Below, piece by piece: positions 26,270 to 35,483 of a stretch of 64,000 nucleotides of DNA (position 1 is the first letter of the stretch; each line of letters opens with the position of its first letter). Origin of the DNA: Chitinophagaceae bacterium (GTDB lineage Bacteria > Bacteroidota > Bacteroidia > Chitinophagales > Chitinophagaceae); NCBI GenBank assembly GCA_023251255.1, contig JAHEZD010000007.1, positions 1-64,000 on the forward strand. Reading direction: 5' to 3'. Under the pieces are notes generated by a model, which saw nothing but the letters and a program-made list of their open reading frames with translations, was not told where the DNA came from and searched no databases. A program made the translations under genes and the position numbers.

Positions 26270-26405
26270 CCGCACAAAACCTATAAGGTTTCCAAAAACC
26301 TTATAGGTTTAAATCGCGCCGTATGCTTGAAGATCCTTAGTTCCATATGCTTGCACAAAATGCTTTCCGTATACTTGAACAAAGTTTCCAAGCTGCTTGG
26401 AAAGT
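26270..26405. repeat. Composite repeat, copy 4
   Basis: A complete palindrome at 26277-26310 with the same arms as copies 1 and 3. It is followed by diverged ccgtatgcttg units and a final ccaagctgcttgg palindrome near 26389-26401. It ends about 50 bp before the stop of the DPP4-type peptidase gene. Confidence 0.8.
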
Positions 26406-26457
26406 AAAATTGCAGATTAATGTACTGGAGAGTTTAACCTAATCTGCCCAAGGAAAA

Positions 26458-28545
26458 TTACTTCCATAAATCTGCAGGCACGGGTTTATGGAGCAGGTAA
26501 GTATAGTAAAACTTGTAGGCTTCCATTCTATTGTGTACACCCTTGGCTGCACTGATACCATGCCTCTCCCCCGGATAGAGCATGAACTCAAAATCCTTCT
26601 TCAGGTCTTCCAATTTATTAATGAGCTGTATACTGTTCTGCATGTGTACATTGTCATCGGATGTACCGTGAATGATGCGCAGCATTCCTTTGTACTGGCT
26701 GGCATAGGTCATAACCGAAGTGGCTTTGTACCCTTCGGGATTTTCGGATGGCTGGTCCATGTAACGCTCGGTATAATGCGTATCGTACAATGACCAATCA
26801 GTTACCGATGAGTTGGCAATGCCGTAGTTAAAAACGGATGCCCCATAAGTCAGTGCCATGCAGGTCATGTAGCCGCCAAAGCTTCCACCGGTAATGCAGA
26901 GCTTAGCAGTGTCCATCCATGGCTGCTGCTTCAGCCAGCGGCCTGCGGCCATAAAGTCTTCCATCTCGTACTTGCCCATTTGGCGGTGTATATAGTTCAT
27001 GCCCTTCTTTCCAAAGTGGCCACTGCTCCTATTGTCTATGGCCACCTGCACCAGGCCCTCCTGCGCCCACCATATTTCGGCTGGGAACATGCGGTAGGTA
27101 TCGTACACGGTGCCTGCATTGGGGCCGCCATAGATGCTTACCAGTACGGGATACTTCTTATTGGTATCGAAATTTATGGGGTAGGTGATGGATACTGGCA
27201 GGTCAAAAAGCCCATCGGTAGATTTAACGCGTACAATCTCCTTCCTGGGCAGGTTGTATGTTTCAAAATCAGTGCCCATGGCATTGTCCAGTTCACGGAT
27301 GATTTTCCCCTTGCTGTCCATTACAGCCATTACCGAAGGCATGTTGATATTGGAATAGGTGGCAATAAAGTATTTGTTGCCGGGCGATAAGGAAATATTG
27401 CTGAAAGAATAATCACCAAAAGATAAGCGGGCCAATTTCTTGCCGTCAAAGGAAGCCATATATAGATCAAACCTTGCCGAGTTTTCCTTGCGGGCAGTAA
27501 AGTAAATGGCTTTCTGCTTCTCATCTACCTTTATCAGGTCCTTTACAGTGAACTCCCCCTGTGTAATAGGGTTGATCAGCTTGCCGTTCATATCGTGCAG
27601 GTAATATTGGGCCCAGCCTGTTTTATCTGATTTCAGGATGAATGCTTTGCCATCTTTCAGGAATTCTATCCGGTCATTGTCATCCAGATCAATCCAAGTG
27701 GCCTGCTTTTCATTGTACAGTTCTGCTTTGCTACCGTTGCTCGGGTTCACGTTATACAATTTAAGGTTGTCCTGCCCCCTGTTCATCCATTGCACCCATA
27801 GCTGGTTATTGGGTGTCCAATAGGGCAGCCCAAAATATTGGTCGTCCTGTTCATTGAAATCTGCCCATGTGGTTGCTGAAGTAGCTACATCTACAATACC
27901 AATTTTCACCGCAGGGTTATGGTCGCCTACTTTTGGGTAACGCTCATTTTCCAAATAACCATGCTGGCCATTGGATACATAGATGGGAAACACAGGAACC
28001 TTGCTGTCGTCAAAGTGCATGAAAGCAATATGCTTGCTGTCATTGCTCCACCAGAAAGCCTTGTACTTGCTTGCCCTACCAAGTATCTCCTCATAATATA
28101 CCCATGATGCGTAGCCGTTCATGGTGGAATCATTTCCATCGAACGTAAGCTGCGTGGATTTCCCTGTGGCCACATTTTCTATGTACAGGTTATTGTTCAA
28201 TGTATAGGCCGCATTCTTTCCATCAGGGGAATAGGTAAGGTTTTTTGCGTCTTTTGGTAAAACAAAGTCTTTATAGGAACGACTGGAATCAGTATCCACA
28301 TAAGCCGTTGCATTACCTGTTTTAACTTCAATTGACATCCACTTTATCTTACCATCGGCAACATCTTTTTGGGATATAATATAATGCTCATCATCCATCC
28401 ATTTAACAGATGAAGGCAATTGCTTGGTAATGTTTAAAGTGCCGTTTTTAAACACCTGGTCAATTGAAAGGGATTTCTTTTGGGCATTGGTATTGATTGC
28501 AAACAATACTATCAATGCAGCAACAGTAAAGGAATATTTTCTCAT
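26458..28545 (-). CDS. Dipeptidyl peptidase IV-like S9 serine peptidase
   Basis: A 695-aa exported peptidase that removes N-terminal dipeptides (typically X-Pro) from peptides. A signal peptide covers about residues 1-21 (ending NTNAQ). The N-terminal propeller contains the WVYYEEILGR motif, whose paired Glu residues bind the substrate amino terminus in DPP4 enzymes. The C-terminal alpha/beta-hydrolase domain has nucleophile S555 in GGSFGGYMT, the Asp in GTSDDNVH and the His in GERHGIS. The ATG at 28545 gives a proper signal peptide; the longer frame to 28587 does not. It probably supports peptide use in the periplasm. Identification is firm. Confidence 0.95.
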   Translation of the reverse strand: MRKYSFTVAALIVLFAINTNAQKKSLSIDQVFKNGTLNITKQLPSSVKWMDDEHYIISQKDVADGKIKWMSIEVKTGNATAYVDTDSSRSYKDFVLPKDAKNLTYSPDGKNAAYTLNNNLYIENVATGKSTQLTFDGNDSTMNGYASWVYYEEILGRASKYKAFWWSNDSKHIAFMHFDDSKVPVFPIYVSNGQHGYLENERYPKVGDHNPAVKIGIVDVATSATTWADFNEQDDQYFGLPYWTPNNQLWVQWMNRGQDNLKLYNVNPSNGSKAELYNEKQATWIDLDDNDRIEFLKDGKAFILKSDKTGWAQYYLHDMNGKLINPITQGEFTVKDLIKVDEKQKAIYFTARKENSARFDLYMASFDGKKLARLSFGDYSFSNISLSPGNKYFIATYSNINMPSVMAVMDSKGKIIRELDNAMGTDFETYNLPRKEIVRVKSTDGLFDLPVSITYPINFDTNKKYPVLVSIYGGPNAGTVYDTYRMFPAEIWWAQEGLVQVAIDNRSSGHFGKKGMNYIHRQMGKYEMEDFMAAGRWLKQQPWMDTAKLCITGGSFGGYMTCMALTYGASVFNYGIANSSVTDWSLYDTHYTERYMDQPSENPEGYKATSVMTYASQYKGMLRIIHGTSDDNVHMQNSIQLINKLEDLKKDFEFMLYPGERHGISAAKGVHNRMEAYKFYYTYLLHKPVPADLWK

Positions 28546-28627
28546 GGTTGAATAAATTATAGTGGTGGAAGTTACAGAAGCCTGCATTATTTTCTGGACA
28601 AACTGTTTGAATGGTCACAAACAAAAA

Positions 28628-28646
28628 GCCCCCGAAAATCGGGGGC
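28628..28646 (-). terminator. Rho-independent terminator after the 2151-aa surface protein gene
   Basis: An 8-bp GC-rich stem (gcccccga and its complement) with a 3-nt loop. On the minus strand it is followed by tttttgttt. It lies 31 bp past the stop. Confidence 0.85.
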
Positions 28647-28676
28647 CTTCCAAAACAAATCATAGGGGTCAATTCC

Positions 28677-31600
28677 TTATTTGGTAACAATCAATTTTTC
28701 GGTGTACAGTTCGCCTTCAATCATCACTTGCACGCTATAAGTACCTGCACTGAAATTGCTAAGGTTGCTGAAAGTAAAGGCATTGACGCCTGTGGATACT
28801 TTGCTGCTTTGGGAAATCATCAACTTACCAGACAGGTCAATTACCCTTATCGTTGCAACTGCATCTTTAACTGCACTGATCTTCAAGTTGAAGAAGCTTA
28901 CTGCAGGGTTTGGATTCACTACTATGCCAGCGTTTCCTTTTCCGTTCAACCTGAAAGTAATGACATTGCTGTTCTTGAACTTGCCGCTCTTTTCCATCAT
29001 TTTCAACCTGTAGTAAACCACAGAAGCCCCAATATTCAATAAACCGTCATTAACGCTGTAGTTCATAATGGAAGTAGCTACAGAGGCATTGGTAGCGGAA
29101 ACAGTGGCCACTTTTGTAAAGTTAACCCCATCGGTGCTACGTTCAACATCGTAATAGTTCATGTTGATTTCGTTGGTAACGGTCCACATTAGCTTAGCGG
29201 TGTTGTTGTTCAGGTTACCCTTGAACTCAAGCAATGTTACAGGAAGAATGGTGCATTCCCTCCAGTCCCTATCGCCAGATGAACAGTCACCAACCGTGCT
29301 TTTTACCAACTGGACCAAAGAAGCAGAAGGGGCCGGGCCATCAAAGCCACCCAAAGGTCCCATATTGCTATTGGTAACATTATTGTAATAGTTACTGGTA
29401 GCAGTTGTTAAATTAAACCCATCGAACTGGTCATACAAACCATCGCCGTCAGTATCATTTCTATTGGTTACAAAGCTGCCACTTATGCCGGAAGCTTCAT
29501 TTACATCTGGAGCACCATCATTGTCACTATCCAGGTCCAAATAGTCAGGAACCCCATCTGCATCCTTGTCAAAAGGAGTAATGCCCGCTGATGTTTTATT
29601 GCATGAACTGTTAGCCAGGTCATAGGCATTATCTACCCCATCACCATCCGTATCCACACCTGTAGGCAGCTTGTATGAACAAGTTGACTGTGCCTCCACA
29701 TTATCCGGGATGCCATCATTGTCACTGTCAATGTCATAAGCATCTGGCTTGCCATCATTATCAGTATCAATTGGTGTGATGCCACGTCCACCAAAACCAT
29801 TGTAGTTATCTGCTACGGTTGAGCTATTGGTATAACCGCCCCTCATTCCGTCCCCATCGGTATCCGTACCATTGGCTATGCCATCAGCATCGTATACACC
29901 AGTGGCTTCAGTTAAATCGGTAATACCATCACCATCGCTATCCAAATCAAGATAGTTAGGCTTGCCATCCTTGTCCAGGTCCTGTGGTGTCAAGCCTGGA
30001 CCACCCGCCACTGCATCATTGGCATCTGCACTGCTCATCAAACCATCACCATCAGCATCAATACCATCGGCCATGCCATCGTTATTATTGTCCTTGGCTT
30101 TAACATCCCTAGTTTCATCAATATCCGGGATACCATCATTGTCACTGTCCAGGTCCAATGCATTAATAATACCATCGCCATCAAAATCAAAGAAATCATT
30201 GATGCCATCACCATTGCAATCAGTCCATGTTAAACCAGCCACACCTGGGGTAGGGTCCTTATAGTTCAATATACCATCGCCATCACCATCACCAAAAGGA
30301 TTGAACCCGCCGCTTTCCACGGTGTTGAGTATACCATCGTTATCAGCATCAATATCATCAATATCGGCAATACCATCGCCATCCGTATCTTTTTCACAAA
30401 CATCTATACCTATCGCAGTAAGGCCTAAGTCATCGCCATTGGTACTTGTTTGGGCATCGGTAACCTTGAATACCATACTTGTAGCAGTGGCTGTAAATGC
30501 ATATTCCAATCTCTTCCAACCGCTCAATGCAGCCGAATTGGAGGTAGCCGTTTCAGTTAATGTTGTAGCTGCAACAACGATTGTTCCATCAGGTAAACCA
30601 GAAGTGCCCCCAATGCGCACTTTCACTATTGGGTCATCATAACCAAGACTGCCATCTTCAATCATGTTGGTAACATAGGCCCTGAAACGGTATGTTTTAC
30701 CAACAACCAATCCTGTAACGGTTTGTTCCCAAATCAAGGCTTCACCAATCAAATCATTACCATTGTGGAGCATGAACGAAGTGTTGGCTGCTACCTTATT
30801 GGTTGGATCGCCCGGAAAAGGAGCCTGTACATCACTACCATAAGAATAGGTACCAGTAGAGCTAATTAAAGAGAAGCCTCTTTCTGAACCGGGGAACACA
30901 TTGTTACCGCTGTATTGGGCCTGTGCTTTGAAGCTGCCGCCACTGTAGCTATATGTTAAACCTGCAGTTGTGCAGCTACCGCTGAAACTGTTACCGGAAC
31001 CTGGTGACAAAGTATTGGTAGCAAAACTTCCATTGGTTACCAATGTTGTGTTCTTGGTCACGTAGCCAACGCCACAAGAAGAAGAAGACGCTGAACTCAA
31101 ATAGAAACCTGCATCAACATCCGTACGTGCCTGATTGGCAGTGAGCGCCACACTTACTGCACCACTAACAGGGTCGCTATCTTTTGTATCATCCGAACCT
31201 TGGTTAGATGATGTAGCAAGCATTCCTGCAGGGGTGGTAAAGGTTACCGTATAGGTACCTGCACTCAGGTTATTGAAAATATAGAAACCATTCGCATCCG
31301 TGGTAGTTGCCGTTGTTGAACTGTTTGGATAGGTCAATGTAACTGTAACGTTCCCAATGGGGGGCTCGCCAGCATCTTGTATACCATTTTTATTGAGATC
31401 GTTCCAAACATAGTCACCAATTGAACCAGCGCCTGTACCGGTGGTACGGATGGCGAAATTCAAGGTATAGTTACTGGAAGTAAGCGAGATGGCATTGGAA
31501 CGCAATTCACCACTTACAACAGTCACACCATTGTTATCGGTCTCAATATTATTATTAGGCGTGGCACTGGTACCTATAATGGAAGAAGCCATATACCCAG

Positions 31601-34600
31601 AAGGGATAGTGATACCCACAATGTACTTGCCAGCAGCAAGGTTATTGAAATTATAAATGCCGCTTGTATTGGTGGTGGTGGTGGCAATGGCTGCTCCATC
31701 GGGTACGTTGTCAGCATTGTTGTCCCTGTATAATTTTACAGTTGCACCGGAATAGCCAGTTTCAGTACCGTCCTTGATACCGTTGCCGTTGGCATCAATC
31801 CAAAGAAGTTCACCAAATGACAACGTCTCCGTGCAGCAAACAAAACCAGCATCAATATCTGTGCGGTTTTGACCTGCTGTTAACACAACAGTCACATTAT
31901 CCGCAATTGGATCGCTGTCCTTTGTAACGTCAGTACCCTGAACAGCAGGTGATGGTGTAGCACCAACAGGCGAAGTGAAGTTAACATTGTAAGTTCCTGG
32001 GCCTAAATTGGAGAAAAGGTAATTGCCATTTGCATCCGTAGTGGTGGTTTTTGTGGTTCCATCAGGATAAGTAAGCACTACAACCACTCCCTGCAACCCA
32101 AGTTCCCCTGATGTCTGTATCCCGTCACCATTGGTATCGGCCCAAACAAAATCCCCAATGCTGCCAGTTCCTTTCAGCCCGAAATCCAATGTATTGTTGG
32201 TGTAACCACTAGTTGGTTCTCCGCCACTGGTCAATGTAATTTTATTGCTGCGGACTTCACCACTTACCAGTGTAATGCCATTATTGTCATTATCAGTATC
32301 ATTATCAGGAGTACTGCTGCTGGTAATAGTTGTACCTACCGTATACCCTGTTTGCATGGTCACCCCAACAATATATTTATCCGCCGCTAAACCAGTGAAT
32401 TGGTAAAGACCGTTTGCATCAGTTGTTGTGGTTGCAATGGCTGCACCATCTGGCACATTATCGCCATTGCTATCTTTATATAACTTAACGGTAAAGCCAC
32501 TTAAAGCCAGTTCGTTCGCATCCTTCACACCATCGTTGTCAGAATCCAACCAAACAAGGTTGCCCAATGTCAAGGAAGCTGTACAAGTGGTGGGGGATGA
32601 AATGCTGATATCATCAATGAACTGATAGAAGTTGTTTGAATTGTTTGCAGCCATTTCACCACGGAATCGGTATTTGAAATTGGCTGTTTGGTATGCTGTA
32701 GGAATGGAAACAGTAAGGTTTACCTTTCCGCTTGCACCATATAATGTGTACAGTTGTGCAGATGTTTTAGTCCAAACATTGGTCCATGTGCTACCATTGT
32801 CACTTGAGAAATCAATGTTCAATGAAGCATTGGCATCACCAGAAGTACAAGCATATGTCCATAAAGTGAAGTTCAATGTTAATTCAGTAGGGCAGCAAGC
32901 TGTGGTCAAATCCACTTTTGGTGACGCAGCACTGCAGGTACCCGCAGTTTTGCCACTAGTGTTCCAGTTCACAATTTTTAAAGCATAGGTAGTGGATGCT
33001 GAATAATAAGGCTGAACGCATACCACAGTGGCATTGGCATTTGAATTAGCTGTCCATGTTCCAGAAGAACCAACAAAAGTTGCATTGCTCAATGAGGCAG
33101 CGAAACCAGTGTTGTATTGGTTGGGGTATGTTTCTGAAGTTTTGGTGCATGTGCTGCTGCATTCTGGTAAGCAAACATTGAATGGTTGGTAGTGAATTTC
33201 ACCGCCATTCATAGTAAAGCTAGATACAATAACCTGACCTTCTATATTCCCTGTATGGTTCTTAATAAATGTTGCAGCAGGAGCAAACACAGTTCCATAA
33301 ACAGTATTAGCGCCAGTTAGGGTAATTGTAGCAGAATTATTGTAGAAATTATAGATAATATATTGTGCGTTGGCACCACTTAACCCTGCTATATTAGGTG
33401 CACTCCAAGTAAGTGAGCCTGTACCGCTGATGTTGAATACAAGGGGTTTTGTAGCAGAAGGAACATTATTGAAAGTAATACTTGTAATATCATCAAAATC
33501 AGTAGCAGCAATGTTAATTACGTTTACCTTGTTATCAACTAAAGTAATACTTTGGCTTCCTGTACCCAAAGTGATGATATTCAGGTTATTACTGCAACTG
33601 CTAGATGCAGTGTAGAACACCATCTTATTGGCATTGTCTTGCAACGTTGTAAAAGCAGAAGTAAAGGCAATATTGTGAGGGTCTGTTGCAGAACCATTTG
33701 TTTGGCTTTGCTGAACCTGCAATTGAGGATTGGCACTATATGAAGTGTTGCAATCTGCATTATAAGGAGCAACCCTAAGATTAACATTGGCACTATTGCA
33801 ATCTTGGTAGAACAATCTTGAATTTGTTGTACTGCCCAGCCTTAAAAAACCATTGTTTATCACTGATTGGCTACCACTTGAGTAGGTGATTTTCCCCCCA
33901 ATGACAAGACCATAGTTATTTACATTACCGGCACCATAAGGATAGGCTCCAGTGCTCGAAGCTCCAATCGTTACAAGTCCATTTAATGTGGCGTCTCCAC
34001 CCATTGCCACAGAAGCATCTGTATGTCCACCTTGGAAGTTGATACCATTTTTTACAAATACGTTAAACCCTTCAGCAGAAGCTACTGGGTTAAAATAACC
34101 ACTACCACATGTTAAAACAGTGGCTCCAATACTTTTAAAGCAGATATCATCCAATACAAAGTCATTGTTACCACTTTGTATGTTGTTGTCAATAATTTGA
34201 ATGGTGATGGTTCCTGTAGTGGCAGCGTCATAAGTTCCTTGAACAAAATCCCAGTCACCGGCTGTTGATGTTACTGTACCAGTAGCAACCAATGTTCCAT
34301 CAACAAGTAATTGTATATAGGGCAGGTTGGTTGAGGCATTGTTTGCATTGGCAATCCATGCACTAAATTGATAAGTGGAACCGGCTGTAACTGAAACCGA
34401 CTTGTACCAAACCTTGGTGGAACTGGTAGTTGACCCATTTACATACATCATGTAATTGCCAGACCTTGGTGCAAATGCAGGATAGCTGCTTTGCACAGAC
34501 CTTACATTGTTCAGAACAGTATACTGCCCTGCGCTTGCACCACCACTTGTATAGCTTGTAGATGCACTGCTCCAGTTATTGGTTGATTCAAAACCACCAT

Positions 34601-35132
34601 AATACCCATTTGCATCGTTCATGGTGTTGCCGTTACAACCACCTTGAGCACAATAGGTAGCTATTGTGCTGCAGTCAGAACCTGATAAAACGTGTAAACG
34701 CAAGGAAATATATTTATTGTCTGGATCATCATCGCCACCCCAAACAGAATAACCAGAATGGCTTGTTGCACAGGGATCGCCACCATCGGTCATCAAGACC
34801 CTCACTTGAACATTTTCCAAAGCAGTTGTTGCTGATTGGATAGTCAGTAAGGGAGCATCATTGGCAGGACCGGTAGCTGTGGCCCCAGAAACGGTAAAAG
34901 AAGTTCCATTGATTGTATTTGAACCAGTTGCAAAACATTTCCATGTTCCGGAGTTGTCCCTGTACTGCCAAGCATAGCGCGTGCCGCTACCAGCATTGGC
35001 AATTTGGGCATCAACCGTTAGGTTGCTACCGGCACATACATACCCACAACTGGTATAGTATTGAACGTTATGTGCACTGACCTTAGTAAAAGCCAATAAA
35101 GAAATCAATAAGATGCTTAGTATCCTTTTCAT
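28677..35132 (-). CDS. Giant T9SS-secreted surface protein with SdrD B-like domains and calcium-binding repeats
   Basis: A 2151-aa protein exported by Sec (signal peptide about 1-20, ending KVSAH) and then probably by the type IX system. In order: an Ig-like region with Cys pairs; a carbohydrate-binding-like region; a choice-of-anchor A/collagen-binding-like domain near 345-650 (GFNVFVKNG, VAMGGDATLNG); and a further CBM-like region. Four SdrD B-like (Cna-B) domains start near 853, 990, 1102 and 1236, each with a GxxVWxDxNxDGI-type opening. A tract of DxDxDG repeats runs near 1578-1895, and a T9SS C-terminal domain near 2071-2151 (VVNPNPAVSFFNL ... GTYSVQV). It is probably a cell-surface adhesin. 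It is followed on the same strand by no partner, only its own terminator. Confidence 0.9.
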   Translation of the reverse strand: MKRILSILLISLLAFTKVSAHNVQYYTSCGYVCAGSNLTVDAQIANAGSGTRYAWQYRDNSGTWKCFATGSNTINGTSFTVSGATATGPANDAPLLTIQSATTALENVQVRVLMTDGGDPCATSHSGYSVWGGDDDPDNKYISLRLHVLSGSDCSTIATYCAQGGCNGNTMNDANGYYGGFESTNNWSSASTSYTSGGASAGQYTVLNNVRSVQSSYPAFAPRSGNYMMYVNGSTTSSTKVWYKSVSVTAGSTYQFSAWIANANNASTNLPYIQLLVDGTLVATGTVTSTAGDWDFVQGTYDAATTGTITIQIIDNNIQSGNNDFVLDDICFKSIGATVLTCGSGYFNPVASAEGFNVFVKNGINFQGGHTDASVAMGGDATLNGLVTIGASSTGAYPYGAGNVNNYGLVIGGKITYSSGSQSVINNGFLRLGSTTNSRLFYQDCNSANVNLRVAPYNADCNTSYSANPQLQVQQSQTNGSATDPHNIAFTSAFTTLQDNANKMVFYTASSSCSNNLNIITLGTGSQSITLVDNKVNVINIAATDFDDITSITFNNVPSATKPLVFNISGTGSLTWSAPNIAGLSGANAQYIIYNFYNNSATITLTGANTVYGTVFAPAATFIKNHTGNIEGQVIVSSFTMNGGEIHYQPFNVCLPECSSTCTKTSETYPNQYNTGFAASLSNATFVGSSGTWTANSNANATVVCVQPYYSASTTYALKIVNWNTSGKTAGTCSAASPKVDLTTACCPTELTLNFTLWTYACTSGDANASLNIDFSSDNGSTWTNVWTKTSAQLYTLYGASGKVNLTVSIPTAYQTANFKYRFRGEMAANNSNNFYQFIDDISISSPTTCTASLTLGNLVWLDSDNDGVKDANELALSGFTVKLYKDSNGDNVPDGAAIATTTTDANGLYQFTGLAADKYIVGVTMQTGYTVGTTITSSSTPDNDTDNDNNGITLVSGEVRSNKITLTSGGEPTSGYTNNTLDFGLKGTGSIGDFVWADTNGDGIQTSGELGLQGVVVVLTYPDGTTKTTTTDANGNYLFSNLGPGTYNVNFTSPVGATPSPAVQGTDVTKDSDPIADNVTVVLTAGQNRTDIDAGFVCCTETLSFGELLWIDANGNGIKDGTETGYSGATVKLYRDNNADNVPDGAAIATTTTNTSGIYNFNNLAAGKYIVGITIPSGYMASSIIGTSATPNNNIETDNNGVTVVSGELRSNAISLTSSNYTLNFAIRTTGTGAGSIGDYVWNDLNKNGIQDAGEPPIGNVTVTLTYPNSSTTATTTDANGFYIFNNLSAGTYTVTFTTPAGMLATSSNQGSDDTKDSDPVSGAVSVALTANQARTDVDAGFYLSSASSSSCGVGYVTKNTTLVTNGSFATNTLSPGSGNSFSGSCTTAGLTYSYSGGSFKAQAQYSGNNVFPGSERGFSLISSTGTYSYGSDVQAPFPGDPTNKVAANTSFMLHNGNDLIGEALIWEQTVTGLVVGKTYRFRAYVTNMIEDGSLGYDDPIVKVRIGGTSGLPDGTIVVAATTLTETATSNSAALSGWKRLEYAFTATATSMVFKVTDAQTSTNGDDLGLTAIGIDVCEKDTDGDGIADIDDIDADNDGILNTVESGGFNPFGDGDGDGILNYKDPTPGVAGLTWTDCNGDGINDFFDFDGDGIINALDLDSDNDGIPDIDETRDVKAKDNNNDGMADGIDADGDGLMSSADANDAVAGGPGLTPQDLDKDGKPNYLDLDSDGDGITDLTEATGVYDADGIANGTDTDGDGMRGGYTNSSTVADNYNGFGGRGITPIDTDNDGKPDAYDIDSDNDGIPDNVEAQSTCSYKLPTGVDTDGDGVDNAYDLANSSCNKTSAGITPFDKDADGVPDYLDLDSDNDGAPDVNEASGISGSFVTNRNDTDGDGLYDQFDGFNLTTATSNYYNNVTNSNMGPLGGFDGPAPSASLVQLVKSTVGDCSSGDRDWRECTILPVTLLEFKGNLNNNTAKLMWTVTNEINMNYYDVERSTDGVNFTKVATVSATNASVATSIMNYSVNDGLLNIGASVVYYRLKMMEKSGKFKNSNVITFRLNGKGNAGIVVNPNPAVSFFNLKISAVKDAVATIRVIDLSGKLMISQSSKVSTGVNAFTFSNLSNFSAGTYSVQVMIEGELYTEKLIVTK

Positions 35133-35483
35133 GTAAAAATGTTAATAGTAGCCAATTTGTTTGGGCAGCAACAAGCATCTTCAAAAGGTATTGGATTGGA
35201 GGTTTTAAAACGATGGATTAAATCGTGGCTGCAAAAATTGTAGCTTACTGACTTTTAATAGGAATGGAAATTGAACGCAGAAGACCACAAAAGTATACAA
35301 ACCTCCGATAAGATGTTAAGGCACAATGAATAGTTGCAAGTAATGGAGGGAAAAATGTCTTATTTGTAGATTTCTCCATGATTGGGACAGTTTATCCACA
35401 AAAAAGGGTACCATTTAGGGTACCCCAAATAAAAAAAAGCCCATTTTGGCTATAAATGGGCTTTTAATACGTGTTAAGTATGA
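35133..35483. other. Intergenic region between two giant surface-protein genes
   Basis: 351 bp without a gene. It contains the terminator at 35435-35465 and, just beyond it at 35406-35425, a second small hairpin made of a repeated gggtacc unit. The left part should hold the promoter of the 2151-aa protein gene, but no clear TAnnTTTG was found. Confidence 0.5.
35435..35465 (-). terminator. Rho-independent terminator after the 1450-aa surface protein gene
   Basis: A 12-bp stem (aaaagcccattt and its complement) with a 7-nt loop. On the minus strand it is followed by a long T-run. Confidence 0.9.

Noticed and set aside
24581-26405. CRISPR array
   Set aside because: Repeats are directly abutting or of unequal spacing, with no unique spacers of constant length and no cas genes.
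24581-26405. Insertion sequence or composite transposon
   Set aside because: No transposase, no terminal inverted repeats at matching outer ends and no target-site duplication could be identified.
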